64,000 nucleotides of DNA from Clonostachys chloroleuca. Taxonomy: Eukaryota > Ascomycota > Sordariomycetes > Hypocreales > Bionectriaceae. A model generated the notes under the pieces. It did no database searches. It saw nothing but the letters and a program-made list of their open reading frames with translations, and had not been told where the DNA came from. The position numbers and the translations under genes are program-made. The stretch is from positions 12,772,001 to 12,836,000 of the forward strand of contig JBANAY010000004.1 in assembly GCA_037952775.1 (NCBI GenBank). The letters run 5' to 3'. Below, piece after piece: positions 36,383 to 49,300 of the stretch (position 1 is the first letter of the stretch; every line of letters starts with the position of its first letter).

Positions 36383-38642
36383 CTAATGCTCACAGAAATT
36401 CCATTCGACGTTGATCCTCTGATTCGTGTCCTCCTGCAGCACCGATCTTTCGCTCATTAGTTCCTTACGGATCTGCTTCGCCTTATCTTCCGTGATGGGG
36501 AAGTCTATATGATCTGCTACCAGGGCTGCTAGCTCTGGAGGCAAACGCCCCCCACGTGTATGGATCTTTGAGGCTTCAGTCCACCAGTGCTTCTGCTGCG
36601 GTGGCACGCTAGAAGTAGAGAGGACGGGGATGGCCGGATCGACAAGAAACAGGGCGAGGATCTTGCGGTGACCCTCTCGTGAAGGATCGGCAAGTTGAAA
36701 AGATGAGACGCGGTGTTGGTAATGTTGGGGAAGAACAGAGACCGGCCAGGGCGTGTAAGGACTGCGCCAACATTCTGCAGGGTACTACCCTGGGGATCAA
36801 TAGAAAACGTCCGTTCGATGAAGTGATCGTCATTCTGTGCGTAGTCAAGATTGTAGACCATTCCCTCACGATCGGCACGAGTGCGGAAAGCCAAGTGACA
36901 ATCTGTGATATTGTCACTGTCATAATAGAATAAAGCCGTTGCGCAGATGTGTTCATTAAGTTGACCCTCAATGTGCCAGGTGCCACCCTCGTACTTTGGA
37001 TTGTCTGGATTCAAGTGAATATTGGCAAGTTTGACGATAATTTGGATGCGGGACGCGTTGCTGAAGAAGCCCCTCGTCTTGACATGGTCTGCCGTGAGTC
37101 TGACCGTGTCGTCTTTTGTTGGATCAACATCGGGGATTTCCGGTCGGTGCGTGCGTTCAAACCATTCTAGATCTAATCGACCTCTCACAGATTCTTCATA
37201 CCCAGCTTCCCATTCTTCGTCTTCCTCTCGTTCTGGCTCTCCCTCATTGAGAGGTCGAGTGGAAGCTCTACATTCATACCGTTCTTTGCAGAGATCTTCA
37301 GTGGTGCACATAGGCCCGACTTTGGAAGTTGTAAGACGTTGAGTATCAAACTCAGTTGGCCATCGGTATACAATGTCCCATGCAGGAAGAGCTTTTTCAA
37401 TGAAGCGCTCGATTACAGGATAGAGATCAGCATGATGAATCGGATGCAAGTTGTTGATATAGCTGGCAATCTTCGCCGCACCGTCCACCGAGAGGTCAAC
37501 ATCGCAGGGCAACCATTGGAAATTCCTTGACAGAGAGGGTAGTTTGGGCACAGAAAATGGTTCGGGTTGACCGTAGACCTCGATAGGGTATGGTTTTGGC
37601 AGGACGGCTCCCGTGCCGCAGTGTTCAAGAGCATCAGAGATGCCAATGCGCTTCTCAACAAGTACTCGAGTCAAGCCGTAAACCAGGGGATAGAGTGACG
37701 GGTGAACCAAATCGAGAACCTTACTGTCGCTGCCTGGGTGCCAGTCCTTTTCATCCTCTGGTACCCTCTCAAGGAGTCTGACAGTATCTTTCAAGGATTG
37801 CGCAAGTTCCGCAGATATCAGGCTATCAGATTTGATCGCACAAGCTGAGTAGTCCATGATGGGTATCAGACTAGTTTTCTCATATAACGCTGCCTTTGTG
37901 CGTAGTTCATTAATGCACTGGGAGAAATCCCCATGGATATGTTAGTAATCCATGCTGGAAGATGTGTATCACCAATATGCGGGATGGTTCAAATAGATGC
38001 TCACTAGGTCTACCATATTGGGTGTGAAGTCTGCGTGCTCTAGGTATTGGCCCCAGTCCATTCCCAAGGCCTCCGTCTTCCACTTTGTTGTTATTTCAGA
38101 ATCAAAGACTTTGACCCACCACTCGGGCTTATTGGTCAATGTTTCCATCAGCTCAAGCATACATGCTTCCCGAATCAACAACGTGTTCGCTTTCCAGTCA
38201 AGATCCTCGTCTCCCACGAGGATGGGAAACCGCTCAGCATTAACTGGGAGACGACTTAGTGGTAGGCCGAAGCCGGGAACTTTCAAATCACCCCCACCAA
38301 GGCTCTATTGAATGTCAGTTTCGCCTCCTCTTGATATAATTCTTGGATGTGCTCTATAAGGGTGAGTCGACTACTTACCAGATGCCTATCAGATGCTAAT
38401 TGGGCAATTGCTCCTTCCAGTATCCTGGCGCAACCTTTTTTATGCACGTACTTACTCAAATTTTCTTTGATCCAAGCGTTGGTGTCCCTTATCGAAGGCA
38501 TCGTGGATTGGGTTGACACCCATTTATTAAACTTGGCTATTTCCTCAGCGGTGAGTGGCTCACTTGATCCATCTGTTTTGTCGCAAACCTTTGAAGATTC
38601 GCCGGCCGACAGCTGGCTGGAGTATTGCAACCATGAGGACAT
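36383..38642 (-). CDS. DUF4246 family protein; single-base frame break
   Basis: A fungal protein of unknown function, ~699 residues when repaired. Family-typical segments are MVDLCINELRTKAALYEKTS, IMDYSACAIKSD, the central VKLANIHLNPDNPKYEGGTWHIEG region with an HVEG-like site (here HIEG) and NEHICATALFYYDSDNITD. These HxE and later His residues resemble a 2-oxoglutarate-oxygenase-like metal site, which is an inference only. Introns are 38305-38378 and 37918-38004. As written, the frame runs off after SLFFPNI. One T added at 36721-36722 gives YQHRVSSFQLADPSREGHRKI, which continues to VPPQQKHWW and stops at 36383. Sordariomycetes and Eurotiomycetes often carry several divergent copies. Confidence 0.83.
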
Positions 38643-39140
38643 GGTTACAGATGGGCGGCGAGTAGCTTGCCTAATTCTTTCGGTAATGGTTGAGGGATGA
38701 ACGAGTGAGAGTCGAGGATGCTAATGTCGATTCTCGTTGGTTCTTTTTTATTCTACTCCGTCTTCGCTAATGAGGAAAGAACCACCGAGGTGGTTGAACT
38801 AAGGTAACTGCTAATCAGCCGAGCCTCCAACAAAAAAAGGAAAGTGCCATACTCACATTTCAGCTGAGGCTGCTTCTATCCACTCGCGGTCCTAATTTGA
38901 ATCCAGCCATTTTTATAGCATAAGCACATCGGAGATGAGCTGGCGATCAATCACAGGAAACTCTACGCACATCACACAAGAGGCAACGAGTATCTATAAC
39001 CATGTATTCCATTCATCCTAGAGACATTGGCGAGAGCGCCTTGTGCGTCCTTGGGCCATTTTTCAGTTTCATTAAAGCAAACCATATCATGCAACCACAT
39101 CAAAGGAATATATTCAGACGCCTCCCCCATTTCATGCATT
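38643..39140. other. Intergenic region
   Basis: A 498-bp stretch holding the 5' flank of the DUF4246 gene and the 3' flank of nip1. No gene seen. Confidence 0.4.
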
Positions 39141-41889
39141 CTAACCCCTGACAGCAGCTCCCAGCGCACCCCCCGTAAATTGTGTGCCGCCTGCTTGCCT
39201 TTGGGTGTTGCCACCTGTGCGAGCTCCGCCTCTGCCGGGTCGTTGACCCGATCTTTGGCCTCCCCGTCCACGGCCGCCGCCGCGCTCAAATGCGTTCGTT
39301 GAGCCCTGTGTCTTCTGTTCCAGCGTACGCTCATTGGTCTCGATGAGGGCGCTGGCCTTGTCTGAGAGGGTGAGGGCGAGGGATTGCAGGCGGCTGAGCT
39401 CGACTCCCTTGCGGAAGATGAGATTTGACGTGACCTGGTCGAGCGAGGCGGCCAGTTCCTCGTGGCTGATCATCTTGCTCACCACAGCCGAAACCTTGGT
39501 GGCGTCCAGCTCGAACATGCCGCTGAGAGTCTCAACGGCGAGGGTATCGTAGAAGGGAGCATATGTGAAGAGGTACGTCCGTAGACCTTCCTCCTGGATC
39601 TGCTTGGAGAGCATGGTCTTGATCTCCTCAGTGTTTGGCATCAGATCCCAGATCTTGATGTTGTGGATGAAAGTGGTGGCCTTCTTCCACTCACCAGCGG
39701 CGAGAGCCTTCGATGCCTGCATCACATGGTCACGGGTGTTCTCAGGGGGACCAGTGAAGATCTGCCTCTCGTGGTACTCCAGCATACGACGGTACGTCTT
39801 GCTGATGATGCGCTTCTTGATGTCGGGGGAAGAGCCGGTCTGGGCAAGCAGGGGGATCTCGAGAAGCATGCTGCAGGTGAGGTAGACACACTCCAGCAGC
39901 TCCAAGTTGATGTGCATGTGGAAAGGCAGCTGCCTCTGCTTCTCCAGGCGTTCCTGTTCAGGTGATACCTGGTTGAAGCGCTGCATCATCACACCCTGAG
40001 CCAACAACTCCTTCTGGCGACCGCTGCCACAGATCTCCTGCAGAGTGTTCTGGGCGTCGTAGACCAGGCCCTTGCGGAAAGCGCAGAGGCCAATCTGGAC
40101 TAGCGTACGGTTGTACAGAATCTGGGTTTGAACATCGAAGTTGGGGATGTTCTCTTGAAGATGCGACATCAGCATCATGTCACGAGACTTGTAGTAGTCA
40201 CTGTGAAGAGCGAGGAAGTAGACTTGGCACAGCATAGCTCTGGCACGGATAATACCGTCGCTGTTGCTGTACAGGTAGTTGCAGAGAACGTTGACCAGGT
40301 TGGCGGCATCGCTGGCCTCGCTGCGGGGAGTAATGGCTGACTCGGCCTTCTCAGTGACGGCACTCCACAGGTTCTCCTCAAAGGTCTTGATAACTTGGGC
40401 AGGCTATCAAAATCGAGTCAGTAACAATATTCAAGCAAGTGGGATGGGGGATAGGGATGGAATCTCACCTTGAAGTAGTTGTGTTCCAGTCTTCGCATGA
40501 TGATACGGTTGATGCTGTCTTGGGAAACGTCGAGGTCCTTGTCCTTGCGGAGCTGCTCGTAGTATAACTGACCACGGACAATGACATTGTACAAGGCACC
40601 CTCATCTTGCAAGCGCTCAACGTACTCTGAAGTGTGGGGGTCAATGGCTTGAAGAGATCGGTTCAGTTCATCGTCCAGTCTTTCGACATATGAGACGATG
40701 CTGCCAGCAACCTTGATGTACTTCTCACCAGCTTGGAGGGTAGGGGGCTTCTCGTCATCCTCCCACTCCTCTGCGCTCTCAACAACAATGTACTCTGGGC
40801 TCTCCTCGAGCACAGTTAGCAGAGTCAGGAGCTCCTTCTCAGCAGACTTCCAGTGCTCCACGGGGATGGCGCTGGTAATGCTTGAGCCGAGATCGAAGCG
40901 TGCCGATACGATGGTGAGTAGAACACGGATCTTCTGGTAGGGGGTGTTGGCGATTTCGAGCAGCTTCTCCATCACACTAATCTGCTCTAGGCGATCAGTG
41001 TTCTTCTTACCACGAGACTCCATAATGCCTCGAAGGTGCTTAAAGATACTCTCGGGGGTGTATGGAACAGCCTTTCCACCCGGGCCGACGATAGAAAAGC
41101 CATCGTCGCCATCGACCTCGGGAGCCTCGTTAAGCTCAATCTTAACAGTCTTCTTGGGCTTGGGGGCAGGAGCCACCTCCTCCTCTGAAGACTCCATGAA
41201 CTCATCCTTGTTCGCACGGTAGGAGTCAATCTCGGTCTGGTAGTCCTTGTTGGTCTTCTTGATCTTTTGCTTGACGGCGTTGAGGGCTCGGGCCTGGGTT
41301 GCGTTCATCTTCTTGGGGGTGACCTTCTGCTTAGCAAGAGCCTCATTCATGAAGTCCTCAAGTTCAGAGATAATTCGAATGTAAGGCTTGGGAGTCTTGC
41401 CGCCGGGCAGCTTGGTAACTTGGCGGTTGAGCTTGTCGTATTCTATCCGTGTGTTAGCTAAAAGTCCCATTTGCATGAAGATGCACACCAAATGAGTCAC
41501 CCCTGAGGGAAGGGGAGAAAATTCGAAAATTCCGTACCACTTGAGATCAGAGTCCAGTCGCCGTTCTTCTGACCATTCTCGATTTGCTTGATCGATGCCT
41601 CGAGTTCGTCTAGGCGCTTGTCCTTGGCACTCCTGACCTTGGCTCGAACCTCTTCATCGCTCTCGTCGCTGTCGGAGTCGGCGCCGCTCTTCAAGAACCT
41701 GCCGGCGCCTTCCTCAGAGTCATCAGAGCTATCGCTATCATCTCCGTCGGATCCCATATCGTCAGAGTCCTCCTCAGAGGCGTCCTGCTGGTTGTGGTCG
41801 TCCTCCTCCTCCTCAGTGAGAAGCTCCTCCTCGTCGCTGGAGCTCTCGGAGGAGCTGTCATCTCCGCCACGGAAAAATCGAGAAGACAT
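39141..41889 (-). CDS. nip1: Eukaryotic translation initiation factor 3 subunit C (eIF3c/Nip1)
   Basis: A core eIF3 subunit that helps recruit the 43S complex and start-codon selection. It is 862 residues, the normal fungal length. The N terminus is a long Ser/Asp/Glu-rich segment ([20 protein letters not shown]2-like sites) preceded by MSSRFFRGG. The PCI domain spans about residues 600-770, and the tail is Arg/Gly-rich (RGGGRGRGG...). Introns are 41443-41537 and 40404-40468, both phase-consistent. The start ATG (41889-41887) lies in a 439-bp divergent region shared with isa2. Confidence 0.96.
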
Positions 41890-42328
41890 TTTTGCGATTT
41901 TTTTTCGTGTCTTCGGTTTGCGAGGCTGTCGGCTGGTGATCCGTTGACGCTGGTTCCTAGACGTGGGCAAAAACCAGGGCTGTGAAAATTCACAGATGCG
42001 CGGGGTTGAATCTAGGGAAAACGTCGAAAATTGGTGATTTTGGTGGGCAAAGTGGGGGCATTCAACTTGGGGCTTAGCGATAAGGTACATCCCACCATTG
42101 GCTGCCCAAGGCTCCAAGGCCCCCTTCCCTTGGCCGTTGCTTATGTCAGCCCCTGCTCCGAGCCGTGCACCGAGGACGAGCGAGCCCGGCTATAACATGC
42201 AGTCCCTCGCTGAGGTTGCCTCAGATTTGATGCAACGCCCTCCGATCCCGACAAAAAACCAGTCCAAGGTCTATTCCTCTGTTTCCATAATTGTGTAATA
42301 TATTTTTAATTCTTAGAGCATTCCCGCA
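41890..42328. promoter_or_regulatory. Divergent promoter shared by nip1 and isa2
   Basis: A 439-bp region between two divergent start codons. It necessarily carries the promoters of both genes. I do not recognise a specific factor site. Confidence 0.55.
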
Positions 42329-43066
42329 ATGGTGCCCGTGCGTTGCACCAGATCGCCTTCAACGGCTCGATCCTTCATCAACATTGCCATCCGCAGATAT
42401 TCCTCAACCACGACGCCAGCTCAGAAATCGTCGCCACCCCTCGACTTTCTTGTCCCACGCTGGGCGCCATCATCCAACGTACGAACAGCCGTCCCGCAGT
42501 CCTTTAAGTTCCTTGTACGGCATGACTCGAGACGAGCGTTCGCCACGACGATCCCCAGACCGGGAACGGTTTGCGTTAAAAACCCTGTCAAAGATGAGGA
42601 CGGTAGCGAGATGATGCTTGAAATCACGCCCCGCGCAGCAAAGGTTTGTTTAGAAAACCTAATGGAATTATACTTCAACCGAAACTGACAGAACTAGCGC
42701 CTCTCCCAAATCATGACAAAGGACGAAAACCCCAACCTTGCATTACGAATCCAAGTCGAAAGCGGTGGTTGCCATGGATTTCAATATCTCATGAGCCTCA
42801 TTACTATCCCGCCCGGAGAACTTCAGAACAATTCCTCCGTCGTCAACGAGGACGACACGATTTTTCAGTTCGTTTCGGATGACGCAGGCTCTGCACCCAC
42901 CCCAGAGGGGGCAAGGATCATTCTCGACGAGCCATCCTTGGATCTCCTGAAGGGAAGTAAGGTCGACTTCACACAGGAGCTCATTGGTTCGCAGTTCAAG
43001 ATCGTTGACAACCCTTACGCGACAAGTAGTTGCGGATGCGGAACCAGTTTTGACATCAAGATGTAG
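42329..43066 (+). CDS. isa2: Mitochondrial iron-sulfur assembly protein Isa2
   Basis: An A-type Fe-S carrier (HesB/IscA family), ~227 residues. The N terminus (~70 residues, Arg/Ser/Thr-rich, few acids) is a matrix-targeting presequence. The family core begins ITPRAAKRLSQI and contains the three ligand cysteines: GGCHGF in the middle and SCGCGTSF at the C terminus. Isa1/Isa2 act late, in [4Fe-4S] assembly for aconitase, lipoate synthase and biotin synthase. An intron at 42644-42697 splits the A of ITPRAAK from RLSQ. It is divergent with nip1 and convergent with rpl7. Confidence 0.93.
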
Positions 43067-43396
43067 CTGGGAACGGCCCACTACCCTAATTGCTGAATCA
43101 GATAGAAAAATATTATACCCAGACCTCAAGTTTCGCAGCAACTCCTTAGCATTTGCCACACCAAAGGACTTGGTGAATGCTGTACAATTTGATTAGCATC
43201 TCGATGGCGCCATTAATTACTACAACTTGTCACAGATCACTTGTTGTCACACGTTTTGTTATGGGAATCTGAAGTGTCATTCATCAGGATATCATTTTTT
43301 CACAAAGCCTTTGTCATATCTGAACGCCGAGCAACCAAGCCAATTTTGAGTGCAGCTAACAGTCCCATTAAATCAACCTATCTTATCACATCCATT
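43067..43396. other. Convergent 3' intergenic region between isa2 and rpl7
   Basis: A 330-bp, AT-rich stretch holding the two 3' ends. No gene recognised. Confidence 0.4.
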
Positions 43397-44848
43397 TTAG
43401 TTCATCTGGCGGATGAGAGCGTTGATGGCCTCCTCGCGGTTGCCAAGGTCACCACCCTCGATGAAGTGCTTGAACTTGCGGGGGCGGAAGCCACCGGTGG
43501 GGTTGCTGAGCTTGAAGGGCCACAGGAAGTTGGATGCCTGCTTGAAGTTGGGGCCGACGGTGAAGATCTCGTGGACGAGATCCTCAAGACAGACAATGCC
43601 GTATTGGCCGAGAGACTCCTCGACGATGGCATTGTCGGTAAGGGCGACACGCTGCTTGTTGACCTTTCCGTATCCACGCTTGTAGACGAGCTCCTTGACG
43701 GACTTCAGGTTGGGGTAACCGTAGGCGATCCAGGGCTCGACAACCTTGAGCATCTCAGTGGTGGCCTTGGTGACCTTGATGAAGACACCGTTGTTGATCT
43801 GGAGGAGACGGAGGAGCTGGAGGATCTTGCGGGGCTTGGGGGCAATCTTGTTGATACCCTTGATGCGGACGACGAAGATCAGGCGAGACTCAGCAGGGAC
43901 GTAGACGGAGTCATCGGCCTTGGCAGCACGGGCAAGGCGGATCTTCTCGCGCTCAGTGTCACGGTACTCCTTGACGTACTTCTCAGCACGCTTGAAGATG
44001 ACACCACGCTTCTCCTTGTTGGCCTTTTTTTATTCAGTTAGCAATCGATCTAGCTATGAGATGCAAAATGAATGTGTTGTGTCAAACGGAATCAGACCCG
44101 AAAGAAGGTTAATTGATCAACAGCACCGACAATGTCTAGTTGATGAAATGTGATATGCATCATATAGTGTGAAGCGAGGGAATCATAATCGGTCTTAACT
44201 TACAGCCTTCTTCTTCTCGATGAGGGCAGTGCGCTCAGCGCGGGCCTTCTCCTGGCTCTTTCTCTTCTTGAGGAGAGTCTCAGGGACCAGGATCTGGTCG
44301 TTGGTGGGGACGGAGCTATTATCACAAATCAGTACGTAGTCCGGCATACCGAGTGGTATGAGTAGTAGAGCGCCGGTGCGAGAACTGCAGCGTAGCCGCA
44401 TTCTCCGCGTTGGCTAACTCGAGATAAATTTGATCAGTGAGCAGCGATGGCAGGCAAGTTACCAAGCCAGGCCAATTGCTGTACTCTCATCCGACAAAGC
44501 CCCAAACGATGTGTTCAGGAATTGAGTGAAGGCTTTTTGTGCCATGAGGCAGGTTTTCACCGTGCCCAGAGCCGGAAGCGCATCAATAAATTTCAGAGAG
44601 AACAGCTTCCGCAGTTCACCTCCAACACCTCAGACAACATCTCTCCATTCCCAAACACTGAAGCAGGTATGGCCAATGGAGGGAGAAGCCTGAGAAAGAT
44701 CGAGCTGGCTAGGCGAGTCTTCCCTCAAGGAGAGGGAGCGACATCGACAACGCAGCGAGAGGACCGCGACGATCTGCACATGTTTCTTGAAGCCGGGCAA
44801 TCGTCCTCAATCGCACCATCAGGAAGGAATAACATACGTAGCGCTCAT
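43397..44848 (-). CDS. rpl7: 60S ribosomal protein uL30 (L7)
   Basis: A cytosolic large-subunit ribosomal protein, 249 residues. Three exons: the first is only 11 nt (ATG AGC GCT AC, 44848-44838), followed by a 522-bp intron (44316-44837), a 112-nt exon (44204-44315), a 180-bp intron (44024-44203), and the main exon to TAA at 43399-43397. The family signatures [40 protein letters not shown] and [19 protein letters not shown] are seen. Yeast RPL7A/B also have two introns, the second containing a C/D snoRNA. The promoter is shared with divergent rps14. The tiny first exon keeps the ATG well separated from the rest of the coding sequence. Confidence 0.95.
44092..44163 (-). ncRNA. Candidate box C/D snoRNA in rpl7 intron 2
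   Basis: On the sense strand of the intron, a C-box-like ATGATGC (44163-44157) is followed ~65 nt later by the D box CTGA (44095-44092). Directly before the D box is CTTTCGGGT(C), complementary over ~10 nt to the conserved LSU rRNA sequence GACCCGAAAG. Yeast snR39 and snR59, which target this helix (Am807), sit in intron 2 of RPL7A/RPL7B. The C box is one base off consensus (RUGAUGA), I see no good terminal stem, and the guide register would place the methyl group one or two bases from the known site. Confidence 0.45.
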
Positions 44849-45190
44849 TTTGTCGGTGACGGCTGGCGTTGATGTCGGTTAGTAATTGACGGCGGCGTGA
44901 AGAAGACAAGAGGAAGATAGTGCACTGGAGCCGTTTGGGGTTTTTTCTTCCTCACCGGAGTGGAGCTCCTTCCTTGCACGAAAAATTCTAGGGCAGGGCT
45001 TTTTTTTCTCCTCAAGTGGACTCTCCCACCACAACACAATTTTGCGTGCAGGTTTTCTGCCACACCCCACCGCCTGAGGGGCCACCCACCTCCACCGCCA
45101 ATTTGGCTCAACACCATTATTTCGGTTCGTGAATCGCTTCCTTGAACCAGTTCCAGTCGTCACAAGAATCCCAGACGTCGCCAATCCAAC
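44849..45190. promoter_or_regulatory. Divergent promoter shared by rpl7 and rps14
   Basis: A 342-bp region between the start codons of two ribosomal protein genes transcribed apart. Such pairing would favour co-regulation. It is rich in C/T and G/A tracts on opposite sides; I did not find a motif I can name with confidence. Confidence 0.6.
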
Positions 45191-45865
<675 letters not shown>

Positions 45866-46336
45866 GCTGCTGGCGCTCAGAGATCGCTGGCTGGGACGGC
45901 TCGGGTGGGGAGTATCGGTATCTGGTTTTCTCTTGTGGCGTTGAGAAATACGAGGAGAACGGCAATTTTCGCCTGGTCTCCATTCTACTTTTTGCTTTCA
46001 CCGGGTCTCTTTTATTAGTGGGCTAGGGGAGAAGTCGCAAACCAAGTAGACAGTTATGAATTCGCCCAAAGTAGGCACCATGAACAAGTACTCCCTGTCA
46101 GACAAATGACCCTCGTGAGCAAGAGACAAGACGTGATGTTGGCAAGTCGATGAGAACATGAAGAACAAAATAAGGTGTTTATGAGAGAGTCAATTCTGGC
46201 TGCAAATAAGAAAAAAATACTATGAGATCAGAAAATAAAACATTCAATCCTGTAACTCCTCGCTTTCTTGTCTTCATGTGAACCCCGATCTAAGTGACAG
46301 TAGTAAAAACGTGTACAAATCACACCTGTCCTTCCT
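45866..46336. other. Convergent 3' intergenic region between rps14 and rad26
   Basis: A 471-bp stretch, no gene seen. Confidence 0.4.
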
Positions 46337-49300
46337 CTAATTCCCACCCTTTTTCAACGACCACATGGCTCTCCCATAGCTTCCACGCTGTGATATTTCG
46401 GCCACGGATTTCAGAGCGCGTTCGAATTCTTCGTTCTGCTTTTTGCCCTTACAATACGGGCTGAAGTGATCGACCAGCATCTTGGTCACGACCTTGCCTC
46501 CCTGACGATTGATAAATTCCTTGATCATAGGAACAAAGTCTTTAGCTTTCATGTTCTTGTTGATACCCTCTGTGCTGTTCAGTCCCTGTCTGCCCGCCAA
46601 ATTGTTCATAACACCAGCAGAGCTTGGGCCCCCACGCCGGCGGTTTGACCCGGGTCGATGACCTACTTCACCAGTCCAGGTGACAGTTCCGGCTGGCATG
46701 CTGTCCGCTTGTGCACCGGCTCGGCGAAGATGGGCTACAGCCTCACGGCTCTCTTCCTTGGCGGCTTTGCGGAGGACTTCAATGTCAGGTTTGACATTCT
46801 GCTTGCCATTCACAATCTGTTCATGGTCATATGCACTGCCAACATTCCGAGCAAAGATTCCATCGAGCATACGCTTTTCATCGTGGACTGATGGATCTTC
46901 CTTGAACTCTTCTAAGGTTGCTACACCTTCAATTTTAGAGAGCGCCGAACTCTCCACGTCCTTCTCTTTAGCCAAGCCATTGGTCTGGCTTTTCTTGTCT
47001 TTGCTAGAACCACCTTCGCGCCCTGATATTTCAACTTCAGCGCCCTGAAAGATTGCGCTTCGCTGGTTGGCTGCTGACTCTCCGGGGGTAAATGTGAATA
47101 AGTCGTACAGGTCTGACAAATCATATGAGCTACGCTGCTTCGGGTCTTTCAGAACTTTGTTTGTCATGAACTGTTTGAATATTTGGCGATGGTAGATCTT
47201 CTCCTCGATTGTTCCTTCGGTCATCAAACGATAAATCTTGACAGGCTTATCCTGGCCAAGTCTCCAAGCTCGTTCTCGAGCCTGCAAGTCGGTCGATGGG
47301 TTCCAGTCCGGGTCGAATATAATGATTCGATCTGCACCAGTGAGATTTGTGCCCAAGCCTCCAGTTCGCGTGGTGATTAGGAAAACATGAATATTAGGGT
47401 CCTCGTTGAACTTGTCAATCATGGGCTGGCGCTGCTCAATCGGTGTCTCGCCATCCATTCGGACGTACGAGATGTCACGTTCCTTTATGCATTTCTCGAT
47501 TATATTCAACATGAGTTTCCCCTGGGAGAATAGGAGAGTTTTGTGACCATTCGGAATCATGACTTGTTGAAGCAAGCTTATCGTAAGCTGAAGCTTTGCG
47601 GAAAGATTTGGGCTGCCATATTCGTATCCGGCTTTGGAGCTGAGATTCTTGTCAAGCAGATCTGGATGATTACAGATCTTTCGAAGAACATCGATTCCGT
47701 ACAGAGACTGCCGTTGCTTATTCAGTATTTGGGATACCTCATCAGACTTCAGAAACCTTTCGTAGGCATCCCGTTGTCTATCCGTAAGTTTGCAAAACAA
47801 GACTTGCTCCGTCTTCTCGGGTAAGTCAGTTGCAACATCAACTTTCAGTCGCTGAAGCAGATATTTGCTGATAGCACCCTTGAGAATTTCAGCCCGTTGC
47901 TCAGCCTGAACCACTTGGAAATTGGATGCATTCGCATATCCTCCATGCTTGATTGGTATCTCGAATTGCTCTCTGAATTCGAGAAGAGTACCTAATCGAG
48001 CAGGGGATATGAAATCGAACAACGACCAAAGTTCTGTCAGGTTATTCTGAACTGGTGTACCGGACAAGATAACTCTGTTGCGAGTATTGAGCTCCTTGCA
48101 AGTGACAGTTATGGCAGCATTAGGGTTTCGAATTTTGTGGCCTTCGTCAAGAACGGCATACTCCCACTCGACCGGGCAGAGCTCGTTGGCGTATGTTTGC
48201 AATCCGGTATACGTAGTTACCAGGACATGACCCTTTTCAACAACCCCTTTGACGATTCTTTGGGCAGCTCGAGAGCTACCGGACTTGCGAATAGCAGGTT
48301 TGAAGGAATCCAGATCGAAATCATCCTCCCTTTCGGTATTAAGCATTCCACTTCCTGACGAGTGAAGAATTGCCACTCGCAAAGGCGGCCACCATCGATG
48401 AAATTCGCTTACCCATTGTCGGAGCAATGTCGCCGGGGCGACAACTAAGACGGGGCGTTTGAGTTGTCTGCTGTAGTGCAATGCAGCGACCAAGGCGATG
48501 AGTTGGACTGTCTTGCCAAGGCCCATCTCGTCACCAACAATACCACCGACTTGCTGCCTGTACAATTCTGCCAGCCATTGCACACCGGTCTTCTGATAGC
48601 CGAAAAGCGCCGAATGAATATCGCCTGGTAGTTTGAGACCCTCATCAACACGGTAGTCTGCTTTATCTGGTGCAGGTTTGAACCACTCGTCCACCTCGGG
48701 GTCACTATCTTGTGCGTCCGCCTCAGCCTCAGCCATCTTCTGTCGTCTCGACTTCCTGGCGCGGCTTCGTCGTTCGATCCAAATTTTCAACCGTTTCTGG
48801 TATATGTATTCGTTTCCGTCGTCTATTTTGCTGAGATCAACCTGTTCCTGCTCTTGAGCCTTGGCCTTAGCCTTCGACTTTCGACGGTCTTCGCGAATAA
48901 GGTCATCCTCATTGCCTTGCTGCCATACTCCATCGACGCCATCCGAATCCGAGTCCGGCTCTGGTTTGAACTCTGCAGAAGGGCTGCGTTCTGCGCGGTC
49001 TACCCGTCGATGCACGCGCTGCTTCTTTCGAGGCCTCAGAGAGAATTCACTTTCGACTGCTGAAGTAGATCTAGATGACTGCTCCTCAACCTCATCCGCA
49101 AATCCGGGCCGTCTCAGCATCTGATGTGATACTGGGCCTTCTTCATTTCCATCGCCCAACTCCTCAGCAGCAGCGTCGTCTTCCGCATTGAGGATCGTCT
49201 CAGCCAGCTCGCCTTGCAACTCAGTTGGACGGGGACCCCCAATTTTTGCGAAGGGGGTGATCTTTCCTGTACGGATGAGATAGTCTCGCTGGCTCTCACC

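Noticed and set aside
44447..44872. 141-codon ORF on the plus strand across rpl7 intron 1
   Set aside because: It lies antisense to an intron and to the first exon of a ribosomal gene and has no recognisable similarity.
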